A stretch of DNA of 64,000 bases from Gymnothorax reevesii (lineage: Eukaryota > Chordata > Actinopteri > Anguilliformes > Muraenidae). Location of the stretch: the NCBI GenBank assembly GCA_029721435.1, contig CM056583.1, positions 71,542,120 through 71,606,119 on the forward strand, in the 5' to 3' direction. A program made the translations under genes and the position numbers. The number at the start of each line of letters is the position of its first letter. Position 1 is the first letter of the stretch. The notes beneath the pieces are model-generated. The model saw only the letters and a program-made list of their open reading frames with translations, did not search any database and had not been told where the DNA came from. Positions 1 to 9,978 of the stretch are shown here, in pieces.

Positions 1-345
1 TGCTTATGTTCTAAACTATCGTGATATTTCCTTTTACTCCCTTCTTTAACCCTCTCCCTGTGCTGGATGTTGTGTTTGTATTTAACTACACTCTTGGTTT
101 TCACCCTTTCCCTGTGTTGGATGTCGCCTTGATATTTTTGCATACTCCTGGCTTTACTCTCAGTTTTAACTCTCTCCCTGTGCTGGATGTTGTCCTGATA
201 ATTCTTCACACTCTTTGCTTTACTTCTTGCTTTAATCATCTCCCTGTGCTGGATATTTTCCCTGTATTTATTTGTCCTCATCAATTTAATCTTTTCCCTG
301 AACATTACATTATCATGATACCTCTTTCTAAACATTAACTGACGT
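1..345 (-). other. Basic [13 protein letters not shown] repeat region of the protein
   Basis: From residue 1140 to the window edge the protein has about five imperfect 18-22-residue repeats: [61 protein letters not shown]. They are highly charged and predicted helical. I recall similar Lys/Tyr/Arg-Glu repeats in front of Helitron helicase-like domains, which supports a rolling-circle transposon assignment. The row is cut by the window edge. Confidence 0.7.
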
Positions 346-3300
346 TCCTCCTTAAGCAACTTATTCAGTTTCTCCTGCATCCTTTTTTTCTGAATCAGAT
401 ATTTTGATCTTACAGACATTCTACATGGCATTTGCTCACGAGTAGCCTTCAACACATCACCACAGTCACCTACACCTTTATCAGAATCAACCACCTCATT
501 ATATTCAATTGTTGTCTTGTTACTAGCAAAATCATCCATTATTCTAGACCTAATGTTGTAACTTGTCGCTTCAACTTTACAGTAATTATAACAGCTCCTC
601 AATCCAGGCTTACAAACACAAACAACAGTCTCAAAATGTTTCCCCATGATATTCTCTAGGTAAATGCACTCGTCTGACAAATACTTGTTGCTATTGCTGT
701 ACTTAAGCCAACGTCCACCATGAAAAGTGAACACATCAACCCCCAACCAATCTGCAGTGACCTGAATTTCTACCTCTGTAGCCCAAGTGTTCACAGCTCT
801 CATCTTGGACAGTCGAAGGTATTCCAACACAGAGGAATGCGGACTCCTCAAAATACTTCGATATTTATCGCAATGTTTCTCCAACTCTTTACATACAGCC
901 AATCTAATTTTGCGATGATGCTTCTGTGAACCGCTCACAGCTTGAGAAATAGCTCTGAAAAAGCAGTTACCATCAGCCACAATCATCTCATTTTTACATG
1001 GAGCACCCAACACCCCAACCTCTGTGGACAGTTGACCATCAATCTTCACCAAGTCAACATTCAACTTTTCACAAAAAGTTTGGCAAACATCTAGACCCAG
1101 GGGACGAAAGACCAGCTCCTCATTGCTCAAAGCATTAATAAACTCTACATCACAATCAACCTCACCAATATCAAAACTCTTTGACTTCTTTGTTCTGTAA
1201 GTAATAGAAGAGGTTTTACGCTTCCTGCCATCCGAAACTGAAGATACTGTTGTTGAACCACTGCTTACCTTGCTGGAAAAAGCTTGTAAAGAAATGTTAG
1301 AGAGCAGTGGACTCACATCAACATTAGCACCACATTCAGACACACAGCTACCTTTAGAAACATAATTTCCCTTTGTCTCAGTAACATCACTAGACTCTGC
1401 TACTGAAGCAGTACTGTCCACTGAAACACCAGAACGCTCCGCAGCTGCACCCCCAGTGACATGAACGCCACAGAGCTCAAAGGGCTTCTCCCTTGAAGAC
1501 AAACATTCTGCCAGTTGACAGATGTAGTGATGCAGGTCACCAACACAAGCAAAATGAAGAACCACACTTGTGCCATTAGCATCCAACATACCCATGTTAC
1601 TGCGCGAGTGACTATCAACTACAGTGAACCGTCCACCCTCACAGATGATGGCACAAGTGTTTGCACACAGTGTCAACAAACACATGCTGTACTGGCAGAA
1701 GATCCTCTCAAGACCATTTTGCAGACTGATGTAAACACCGTTGTCAATGTGTTCACCTTCAGTCACGCCTACTTCTCCCAAAACTGTATCACCATAACTA
1801 AACCCAAATACCTGTTCATCTATCTCCAATTGCTCTAACAAATCTGGGACAGAAAGCAAATTTGTCTCATGAGTGAAAATATTCAACTTGCGCATTTCTG
1901 TGTAAAATTCATCACCTAAAACCAACACGCGATCCAAGTCAGGCCTCTCCCATGAGAACACACTCTTCAGCATGTGTTTGGCCAAGCTGACCAAAGCTAT
2001 AGCCATACACTGCAATCCTGCATACTGAAAACGCTCATTCCCCTGGTGAAACGATCCACGCACTACTTTCACCAACTTTAACCCCTTCTTGGCCTCTGCT
2101 GTCACAGCATTACTCTGAGAATCTAAGGGAGCTACACAATCAGGAAGACACACATCAAGAACACAATTATCAAAACCAGCAGCAGCAGCAGGAACAGCAG
2201 GAGGAGCAGCAGCAGAAACAGCAGGAGGAGCAGCAGCAGAAACAGCAGGAGGAGCAGCAGCAGAAACAGCAGGAGGAGCAGCAGCAGAAGCAGCAGCATC
2301 AGAAACAGCAGGAGCAGCAGCATCAGAAACAGCAGGAGCAGCAGCATCAGAAACAGCAGGAGCAGCAGCATCAGAAACAGCAGGAGCAGCAGCATCAGAA
2401 ACAGCAGGAGCAGCAGCATCAGAAACAGCAGGAGCAGCAGCATCAGAAACAGCAGGAGCAGCAGCATCAGAAACAGCAGGAGCAGCAGCAGCAGAAACAG
2501 CAGGAGCAGCAGCAGCAGAAACAGCAGTAGCAGCAGCAGAAACAGCAGAAACAGAGGCAGCCTTAGCTTTGACGATCTTCTGCGGCAGCAGCTGGGAAGC
2601 CTCCTGAACAGCAGACTCCATCAGCACAGCAGGGCTCACTGCAGCAGCCTCCTCCCCCACCTCCTCTGACAGTGCAGCCGCCGACACCTCCTCCTGACCA
2701 AAAGACAATTACGTGAAAAACAAAGCTTTACTGTTTAAAAAAAAAAAAAAAAAAAAAACACACTTAACAGAAATGTTGCCACCTGTCTCCAACATTAAAT
2801 CACATTACACTTAACTATCACACACCTGCTGCACAGGGGAGCTGGTCCCGGAGACGGAAAAATGGAAAGGACAAAATCATTGAAATGCTGCACTCCTTTT
2901 TTCTAGCTGTGTGTGTTGTGAACTTATACTAAGAACATTTCTATGTCAGTGACATACTGAAATAGTACCAACCTGCCGCTGTCGTCCTCTGCGCCTGGTG
3001 GCAACACCTCTGCGTTGACGCTCCACACGGGAAGCCTGGAGAGAGAGAGAAAAAAAAAAAATTAGCAATTGCCTTCCTGTTTTTCTTTTTTCTGGACAAT
3101 GATACGTATAAACTGAATGAAAGTTACCCGGCCGGCTGAAGGAGAGGCAGTGCAGTCAGATCCAGAAGGAGAAACGACCTCCAGGGCTTCCAACACGGCG
3201 CTGCTGAACCACACAGGGTTGGGCGAGATGACAGACGACTCCAATGCAGACGTTCCAGCCTTGAAAAAACAAGCAAATAAAAAAAGCTCAGAATCATTTA

Positions 3301-4855
3301 ATAAGAAAAAGGTCAGATTTTCTTTCTGCCAAAATGAATGGTCAAACTACAACACATTACCTTGGCTCCCTGACGTACAACGGTCCACTCCAATGGGTCA
3401 CTGCGACGGGGTACGGGGTGGGGGCCCGTCACAACCAGCCTGGGGGGGGTCCTGCTGCTGGGCGATGTCCGGGGAGACACCTGGGGCCTGGGAGGAGGAG
3501 GAGCCAACTGGTGCATTGCAGCCACCCACAGAAGCTGCGCCAGGATAGGGGATCCAACGGTGTCGCTGAGGTGCACCTGAAAAGCAGTCAACACACCATA
3601 CATTTAACTATATATTTGATACGAGGAAAACCTTCAAGTCCAAACATCACGTCAAAAAAACAGTTAGCATTACTTACGCCATCATGGCACCACAGCTGCA
3701 ATCGCTGCAGAGGGAAGTGCTCAGCCACAGACACGTACGGGAGACCTGAAAAAAAATTACATTGATGCATCTTCACATTTTTATATGAGAAACATTTGAG
3801 TCAGACAGCTCATTCAATTACTTGTATGGCAGCAGATGTGTAAAACCAATGTACCCATGCGAGCTGCAACACGATGGTACTCCTGACGAAACAACTCCTG
3901 CAGGTCCGGCTCCACGTTCAGGCGAGGGGGGAAGTCCAGCACGAACACCTACACACAGAGAGAGAGAAAACAAAGTTATCCTCTTCAAAAGAAGGAAGCA
4001 AGAAAATACAAGCTGCTCACAACAGCAGTCAACAGCAATTGCATAGTACTCACCTTGGTCCAACGACTGCAAACAGCGCTCAGGAGCGCACTGAAGTCCA
4101 GCGACGCCTCACCGATGGTCCTGCTGGCTGTGAGGTTGTTGCTGGGGGCACACACGCAGACCACATCAGGAATCCATGGAAGAGCAGCATGCAACACCTC
4201 CTTCCTCAGCTCCGAAGCCTGAGCACCTGGAACAGACAGAAAACCAAAAGACAGAGGTCCCTCCGGCACGTCCACAAAACCGTCCACCATGGCCCTCAGG
4301 TGAGAGTCTCCAACGACGAACACCAGCTGCAAGAACAGATACACTGCATTAGAACACAGACCAACCACAAATACCAACTACCAGTACACTCTGCATTACT
4401 AAGCACAATACCTGCTTATCTGGATGCTGAGCTGGAGTGACCAACTTGAAGGATCGCTGGGTCAGGTGTGAAGTTGGCCATCTCCGCACACGATGGCGGA
4501 AACCAGTACCGCGACCTGTGAAATAGAAATCCAACTTAGGAATGTCATCCAAAAAAAATAAACACATTATATTTTAACTCTGCAACTTGAACATTAAAAT
4601 AATTCAAACAAGAGTTAGTTACTAAAGTGACTAAATCCCCCGCCGGGACGGACAGACATGCGTACAGGAGCAGCTGAATACTATATTCTCCGCTTCGCGC
4701 CAAACGTGTGGCAAGGGTGTATATTTAAAAAAAAAAAAAAAAAGATACTTACGAGCAACAAACTCGGGGACAGGCAGCTGGGGAGTCCAAGGCTGCCGCA
4801 AAGCCATCCTCTGCTTCAAAGCTTGAGCGCGTCGGTAAGCCTTTCCACGTGGCAT
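1..4855 (-). CDS. Multidomain SGNH hydrolase / cysteine protease / OTU protein, spliced, partial (candidate Helentron-type transposon protein)
   Basis: Nine coding exons on the minus strand: 4855-4753, 4515-4412, 4326-4054, 3948-3855, 3745-3678, 3576-3361, 3259-3128, 3035-2973 and 2693 to the left edge. All introns have GT/AG borders and the phases join without a break, giving at least 1,248 residues; the last exon stays open for 897 codons. The start [17 protein letters not shown] is basic. In order: SGNH-like module (about 70-260), Pro-rich linker (240-280), Ala-rich linker (398-523), cysteine-protease-like module (about 560-730), RKRK...RTKKSK nuclear-signal-like stretch (841-856), OTU domain (about 915-1045), and basic KYxxNIQHRE repeats (1140 to edge). 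OTU modules are known in fish Helentrons, and such repeats can precede a Helitron Rep/helicase, so I infer a transposon protein whose Rep/helicase would lie beyond the left edge. A domesticated host gene is possible. The small exon structure is hand-predicted; an extra microexon near 2830 cannot be excluded. Confidence 0.8.
600..1010 (-). other. OTU-family cysteine protease (deubiquitinase-like) domain
   Basis: [11 protein letters not shown] holds the OTU signature Asp925-Gly-Asn-Cys928, followed by a helix ([15 protein letters not shown]) and the usual middle ([22 protein letters not shown]). GKHFETVV then supplies the catalytic His1037. Spacing Cys to His is 109 residues, normal for a compact OTU domain. 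Family members cleave ubiquitin or related isopeptide bonds. OTU modules are also recurrent passengers in fish Helentrons. No catalytic residue is missing. Confidence 0.85.
1560..2060 (-). other. Papain-fold / tegument-deubiquitinase-like cysteine protease module
   Basis: [13 protein letters not shown] places a candidate nucleophile Cys580 at the start of a hydrophobic helix. About 130 residues later FTVVDSHSR gives Asp711-x-His713, followed by strand and helix segments ([18 protein letters not shown]). A Cys followed by a D-x-H pair in a 'VxDSH' strand resembles the deubiquitinase domain of herpesvirus large tegument proteins, a fold also seen in some animal transposon proteins. The match is at motif level only. 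An upstream FxYAGLQC context replaces the usual Gly/Ser-rich approach, so another papain-like family is possible. Confidence 0.5.
2180..2540 (-). repeat. 24-bp coding minisatellite (Val-Ser-Asp-Ala-Ala-Ala-Pro-Ala repeats)
   Basis: In the coding frame this gives eight consecutive VSDAAAPA units flanked by VSAAAAPA and VSAAAPPA variants, residues about 398-523. The nucleotide unit is 24 bp, GCT/GCA-rich, on the minus strand. It is a low-complexity linker between the SGNH half and the protease half of the protein. A Leu-rich ORF in another frame of the same DNA is a shadow. Confidence 0.9.
2738..2757. repeat. Poly-A tract in an intron
   Basis: About 22 consecutive A on the plus strand (poly-T for the minus-strand gene) within the intron between the 2973-3035 exon and the last exon. 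A second A tract lies at about 4727-4743. Confidence 0.8.
3361..4326 (-). other. SGNH/GDSL-type hydrolase domain
   Basis: Spread over four exons. Block I is [11 protein letters not shown] with the presumed nucleophile Ser77 in GDSH (75-78). PSNN at 130-133 follows a hydrophobic strand ([10 protein letters not shown]) and could supply the Asn of the third block. DGVHLSD at 213-219 supplies the Asp213-x-x-His216 pair, and the 3745-3678 / 3576-3361 intron falls between DG and VH. The fold is typical of esterases and acyl or acetyl hydrolases; the substrate is unknown. All catalytic-type residues are present, so activity is possible. The call rests on motif order and spacing. Confidence 0.75.
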
Positions 4856-4977
4856 CTAAATTCAAAGAGCAAAATTATTGAACGTTCACAGAAGAATAAT
4901 GAATGCATGCCAATCATACTCATCTTTTCGCCAGGCAAAGTCTACCACAACATTCAAATACACACGTTTAAACTCAC

Positions 4978-5053
4978 CTTGGCAGTCAGACTTAGGCAAC
5001 TACTATAAAACTTGTGTGTGTGTGTTCACAGGTGTGTGTGAGTGTGCAAGTGT
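4978..5053 (-). other. Possible 5' untranslated exon
   Basis: On the minus strand ATCTCCACAG is a good acceptor and GCCAAG|GTGAGT a good donor, bounding about 76 nt. The coding start at 4855 lies directly behind another acceptor (GAATTTAG|ATG), so the start exon must be spliced to something upstream. This exon is a reasonable candidate. There is no transcript evidence. Confidence 0.35.
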
Positions 5054-5090
5054 CTGTGGAGATGTGCGGGAGTGCAGGTGAGTCAATGAG
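4990..5090. repeat. TG/GAGTG-rich simple repeat
   Basis: Short run of TGTGTGTGTG followed by imperfect GTGTGTGAGTGTGCAAGTGTCTG, overlapping the possible 5' exon. Nothing else is recognisable here. Confidence 0.6.
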
Positions 5091-5103
5091 CAGAATAGGT
5101 GAG

Positions 5104-6147
5104 TAACTATCAGTTACGTGTGTATTAACCAAGTGAATATATAAATGAGGAAAAATGTGCAAGGCAATTTGAATCTGTGGATCAGAGATGTACAGAAGAT
5201 CGCAAGTAGATCACTTTTGACAACAGTCAAAGCAGGAGCATCAAAAAGGCAGCAGAGAGGGATATCTGTAGATAAAAGAAACACTTTAATTATGGCCGTA
5301 CCATCATGTACAAAGTCTACAGAATGAACTATTGTCACTCAGAAAAGAGAAGATATTACAAAACATCTTGGTTTCACAAATGCACAACTGTAGCAAATTA
5401 TCACTTAAAAATGTTGTCCCATCACGCGAAATCCATACCAAATGTTCCCTCTCCAAGACACAACGGCTGAATTTTTCCAGCTCAACCATGCTGGCACACG
5501 CACATCAAATTAACCCATTTGCACAGTCATTAGACACACCCCTATACAACATCACATCCACAGTACAAAGTGGTTTTCATTTATCAATTAAGAAATACCA
5601 CTCGTGTTGAAAAGCATGAGTAACCAACATTCTTAGTTTACATTTGCATGTTCAACTCACAAAAAAGGGCTACAAACATCTCGGAACCCAGCTATCAACA
5701 TTAACTCGGCTAAAAGAACACACACACTTAAGCTATATGAAGCCTTTCACGGTCAGAACATAAAACCAAAATGAGACTGCCCATTATTCAATGCATTGAT
5801 TTATTATTATTCCTTTCCCCAATTGAAAACTGGAAGTTGGTAGACACTTTCCATACCACAATTCCCCTTAATGCACACAAAATGGCCGACACATCACATC
5901 ACAGCTTTGTTACAGAACCATGGGAGGGAGGGGCGAGCTACCCCTTTTGTTTGAATTCGAATGTCAACAGAAGTGATATCTACAAACTTGCAGAGTGCAG
6001 CATCAAGCACCGTTCCGGTCGTACCTTAACGAAAGCAAAGCGGTCACCAATATTGCCGATGGCGGTGATTCATTTAATTAATGGATATCGGTGATTATTC
6101 CTAATATCACCATTTAGCAAACTACCACCAAACACAAACTATAACCA
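5104..6147. other. Non-coding stretch, nothing recognised
   Basis: AT-rich DNA with only short ORFs that resemble no family I know. If the upstream promoter call is right, this is intronic or leader DNA of the minus-strand gene. One GCCGAC/CATCACATCAC-rich patch near 5880 has no clear meaning. Confidence 0.5.
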
Positions 6148-6575
6148 GAAAAAGGCTTGCTAGCAAGTAGAATGTAATCGCTAGTTAGGCCTACTGCACT
6201 CGTTCAATGCAAACAAAGGCATCGGCCGCCATCTTGATAGAAATAAGAGTTAGTCAGCTAACAAAGGTTAGTAGCAATAAAACCTCTGAAATAAATTAGA
6301 ACAATTTAAAATCGTTGCGGAAAAACCCCGAAAAATTCAGTACTGGATGCCTAACAGGAGAAAAAGGCTTGTTAGCAAGTAGAATGTAATCGCTGGTTAG
6401 ACCCACTAACGTTACACTCGTTCAAGGCAAACAAAGGCATCGACCGACATCTTGATTGCAGGCTCTAACTCTTATTTCTAACAAAGATTGGTAGCAAAAA
6501 AACCTCTGAAATTAATTACAGCATCATCTAAAATCGTTCCGGAAAAACCATGAAAAATTCAATACTGGATACATA
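6148..6575. repeat. Degenerate ~210-bp direct tandem duplication
   Basis: Copy 1 (about 6148-6358) and copy 2 (about 6359-6575) share AAAAAGGCTTG, TAGCAAGTAGAATGTAATCG, CAAACAAAGGCATCG, CATCTTGAT, AAACCTCTGAAAT, AAAATCGTT and AAAAATTCA in the same order. The copies differ by many substitutions and small indels, so the duplication is not recent. Each copy has a CGCC/GACATCTTG YY1-like patch. Confidence 0.85.
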
Positions 6576-7022
6576 ATACTTTCCTAGGTTATTATTTTGC
6601 TACAGTTCGCCAAAAAGCTAACTGACCGACAGATTAAACGAGTCACTTAGCGACTCAAACAGATTTACTTCTTGATCTTTGTTAGACAGAGTAAAATCCA
6701 CCAACAACATAAATTACTACCGAGTTGGCAGTTACAAACCATATCTATCATATCAAAACTAACCAGACCGAAAATAAGCCGTATATACTACACACAGTCT
6801 CAACTAACGTTATTGCGAAGGAACAAAAGGCCATGGTGTTGGCGAATTGGTGTTTTTCGACACCGATTGACCTGAAAAACAACGCTACGGGCCACAAATG
6901 CGATAATTCAAAGACAAATGGAAACTTTGACTTCCAACACCACCGTAACAAACTCGCCGCAGCGCTACAAGATATTGTGGAAAAAATATTACTAAACTGG
7001 AGCGAACAGGCGTAGTCCTTAC

Positions 7023-7093
7023 CTCAATGCATCAGCTTGTCTGACGAAAACAAAATGGCGCTCAAATTTATACGAAGTGGCGAAGTCCCGCCC
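7023..7093 (-). promoter_or_regulatory. Candidate minus-strand promoter and first 5' exon
   Basis: Reading the minus strand: GC box GGGCGGG at 7093-7087, TATAAATTT at 7072-7064, a GCCATTTTG YY1-like site just after, and a strong splice donor CATTGAG|GTAAGG with the exon ending at 7023. This is the expected order for a short untranslated first exon feeding the gene at 4855. GC box and TATA are unusually close, so the start site is uncertain. Confidence 0.4.
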
Positions 7094-7099
7094 GTTCCG

Positions 7100-8889
7100 C
7101 TGACCTTTATGGAACATAAAATCTGAGAAAAATTATGTCGTACTCAATGGCGTTAGAAAAACTTTTTTTCGATTCCGTTTGCAATACACCATGAATGAAA
7201 CATATGATGATTGTTGATTTGAAATGCTATTTTGCAAGTCAATGAAATAGCAGTTTATTCTCTTCCGGGGTCACGCTCGCGAGAATTCCGGGTACGTGTC
7301 CTTGTGGTGCCAGAATGCACCTCCGCCTTGAAACGCACCCCATTACGTCACTCTGTTCGAAATCTATGATCGGCTGAGTTTTCCCATAAATATGTATATT
7401 TAAAACACTACATTGCTAATGTCGTCATATTTACATAATCCAAAGGAATGCACCCGGCCGCCGTATTGATACACGCAACTGCTTCATAAAAATGAATGGT
7501 TTCTTATGAGGCCAATTTCAAAGAACTCGATACAGGCGAGAAAATGCCGAGACGTGGAGCTGCCTTTTGGGGCAATATTCATTTGAAGAACTGCACCGTT
7601 TCATGAGTAGGTTAACGTAGAAACGCAAAGTTGTCACTTAAATAGAAAAAAATCGCTTTTCTTGCTAGCTAGCTAATAAGCCGTCCCATTGACTTGAACG
7701 GACCGCTGACTGAAAGCGAACGCTAGCAACTGAAATCGGTCACCAGCGAGCCACCTTGGCGTCGCGGGGACTGCATTGACTGCATTAAAGCTGGCTAACA
7801 AGCTACCTAGCTACTTGTAATAGACATTCAACGAAAATACTTCTTACCCGCATAATATTTAAAACATTGGACAAGTCGCTTTGTCTGTTTTATACAGACC
7901 TCCAAAAGACAAGGAGGGGTGAAAGGCTTCACTAGCGCTTCCTTCAACGTTGACATTAGCCGATTCAATACGCTGAACACCTAACCTGCTCCGGAGCGGG
8001 ATAAATTCAGAATAAGAGCTGAGCAGGTATGAAAGCCCCACCTACTGAACGATCAGTCCTCTTGGAAAATGGCCTGTTCATTTGATGAGAACCCAGTGTG
8101 TCTAGGTGCACCACTTCTGCAAAGGGCGATCAAGTATTTCGCGCTCGCTGTAATCGCTTTGATTTGTCTGAACAATGTCTTTACAAGAGGTAGAGGTTTC
8201 CCGCAGAAGGATTACAGAATATCTGTCAACAGCTGGAACCTTTCATGACTAATTCCACAATTCTATTGTAATCATCCTACAACAGAGAGTGGGAAGAAGT
8301 GAAGGCACGTACATGTGCATATACGTATGATGCACGTGAAAGATAAAGTGAGCCTACTGACTACTTTGCAAGTATGTTTTTATATACTTCTTTTTTATTG
8401 CTCGCATGTTTTTTGTTTTTTTGGCCCAACTGAGGTCGCATCTGAAATGATAAGGCCAAAATCACATGCCAGAACGACAAATTTCATGAACACATAAATA
8501 TACTGAACACAAAAATGTTACTAAAAATGTCAGATATACTTGTGCTGTCAAGTATGGTGGGGAAATGATATTATAATCCCAGAAATGTACGCATGAACAC
8601 AGTCAGCGATTTGTTTTGCCAACATCCCTTGCGGCTTTTGGCAGCAGAAACTATGTTCCTTTTCGCCTGGATGATGGATTTATATTCCCCTTATTTATTT
8701 TAAGATGACTGACTGCTTCTCTGTTGTGAAGTAAGCAGCTTGGGAGGATTTTTCTATTTCACGCAAGGTCGTCTGCAGCAAAAAGTGCCCTTTTTATGTG
8801 AGCAGGAACAGATCTATACCGGAAACTCCTGGGTTCACTTAACGAGTTGACAATAAACTTCTTGAGACCGATAATCATGACCGTGGATG
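7100..8889. other. Non-coding stretch between gene and array
   Basis: About 1.8 kb with no supportable gene. It contains a CpG-bearing patch (7260-7380), a TTACGTCA CRE-like octamer at 7343-7350, and GCTAGCTAGCTAA-type simple sequence near 7665. The longest minus-strand ORF (7859-8041) has no recognisable feature. Confidence 0.5.
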
Positions 8890-9978
8890 TCTGGTTAGTG
8901 GAAGGGAGATGTCCCTTGTGATCTTACTGCCACTTAATGGTTAGAATGTGTAGCAGCAGAATGAAAGACCCTGTAAAGCAATAATAGAGACATTAAAATC
9001 AAGAAATTAATAAATGGTTCTTCCAGGTGAATCCTAGAAAGCTGAAATTTTGGGAGCATGTTGCCTGAAAACAGACAAAAGTTTCATGCCCGCATCTTAT
9101 GGTGAATTCAGAAGTTCGTCTCTCAATATATTTCAAAATATGAATATTCATAACATGTTAATTATCTCAACAAATATTCATTCAAATGGTACCATGCTTG
9201 GCATATTGTTTCTCCAAATAGAGTTTATGAAGTATTCCAAAGATCATTTTGTTACGATCAACGGTTTGTCCACAGCAATAAGAAATGTATTACTGTACAG
9301 CGTATTATATACATAATCATTTTTATCTCAAGAGGTCTTTGATGGATTTTCACGAAATCAAGGCACAATACAGGGCATTATACAGCAATGATGTTTGATT
9401 TTTTTCAGAACTTTAAGACATTGCGACAAGCTGTGGTGATGGCGAAAGTCCCATTTTGGTGTATTTAGGTGGCGCTAGAGAGCCATTTTGTGTCTTGGGT
9501 GGAGATTTTTGAAAAGGTAAATATCTTTGAAGCCACTATGAATTATCTGCAAAATTTGGTTTGTTTTCGAGCATGTTTAAGGGGTCAGATTGAGGTTGGA
9601 AATTGCACACGCATCAAAAAAAGGCAGTCAAAGTGGCTGGAGACCCCATGTTTGACGCCTCATAAAATCCAAACCATAGGACTTCTGACAAAGTTGTACA
9701 GTAGTTTTCATTGGAAGAGTGTGCTTTGTCATCTATTAGCATTTGGGGTTGATACAATGAACGCCCTGAGAGGAGTTCGCGTTTGTTCCAGGGCAAATTT
9801 TGGCCAAAATTAGGGGAAAATACAAGTTTTGATATGCAAATTGCAAACTTCCTGTTCGATTTAGGTAATGGGTGTCGATTGTTATTTTTTAGGTCTTGAT
9901 GAGATGAACAATATAGTGTTGGTTCCATCTCTCTACGACCTTCCTACCGGTCGTGGTGGCCGTCTAAGTGCCAATAAA
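8890..9978 (+). repeat. Array edge copy, 5'-truncated and internally deleted
   Basis: Similarity to the unit begins around 8890 (AGTGGAAGGGAGATG, then GTGTAGCAGCA) without the GC-rich head. The first GGTGGCGCTAGAGAGCC module is at 9469. The copy ends in the second module after CTTGGTG, where it jumps straight to the post-head sequence ACCTGGTCAAAGTATCTG of the next copy, so tail, hairpins and next head are deleted. Confidence 0.85.

Noticed and set aside
2132..2467. Leucine-rich minus-strand ORF (poly-Leu/Phe)
   Set aside because: Shadow frame of the GCT/GCA minisatellite; the real frame gives the Ala/Val/Ser/Pro linker inside the long exon.
3117..3765. Plus-strand ORFs opposite the minus-strand exons
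   Set aside because: They cross GT/AG borders of the minus-strand exons and show no motif; antisense shadows.
6725..7015. 96-residue plus-strand ORF
   Set aside because: No recognisable domain, low-complexity composition, and it overlaps the predicted leader intron of the minus-strand gene; not enough support for a gene.
7555..7620. Short ORF starting MPRRGAAFWGN, reminiscent of a THAP-domain start
   Set aside because: Only about 20 residues before a stop, the zinc-binding Cys pattern is absent, and no continuation is seen.
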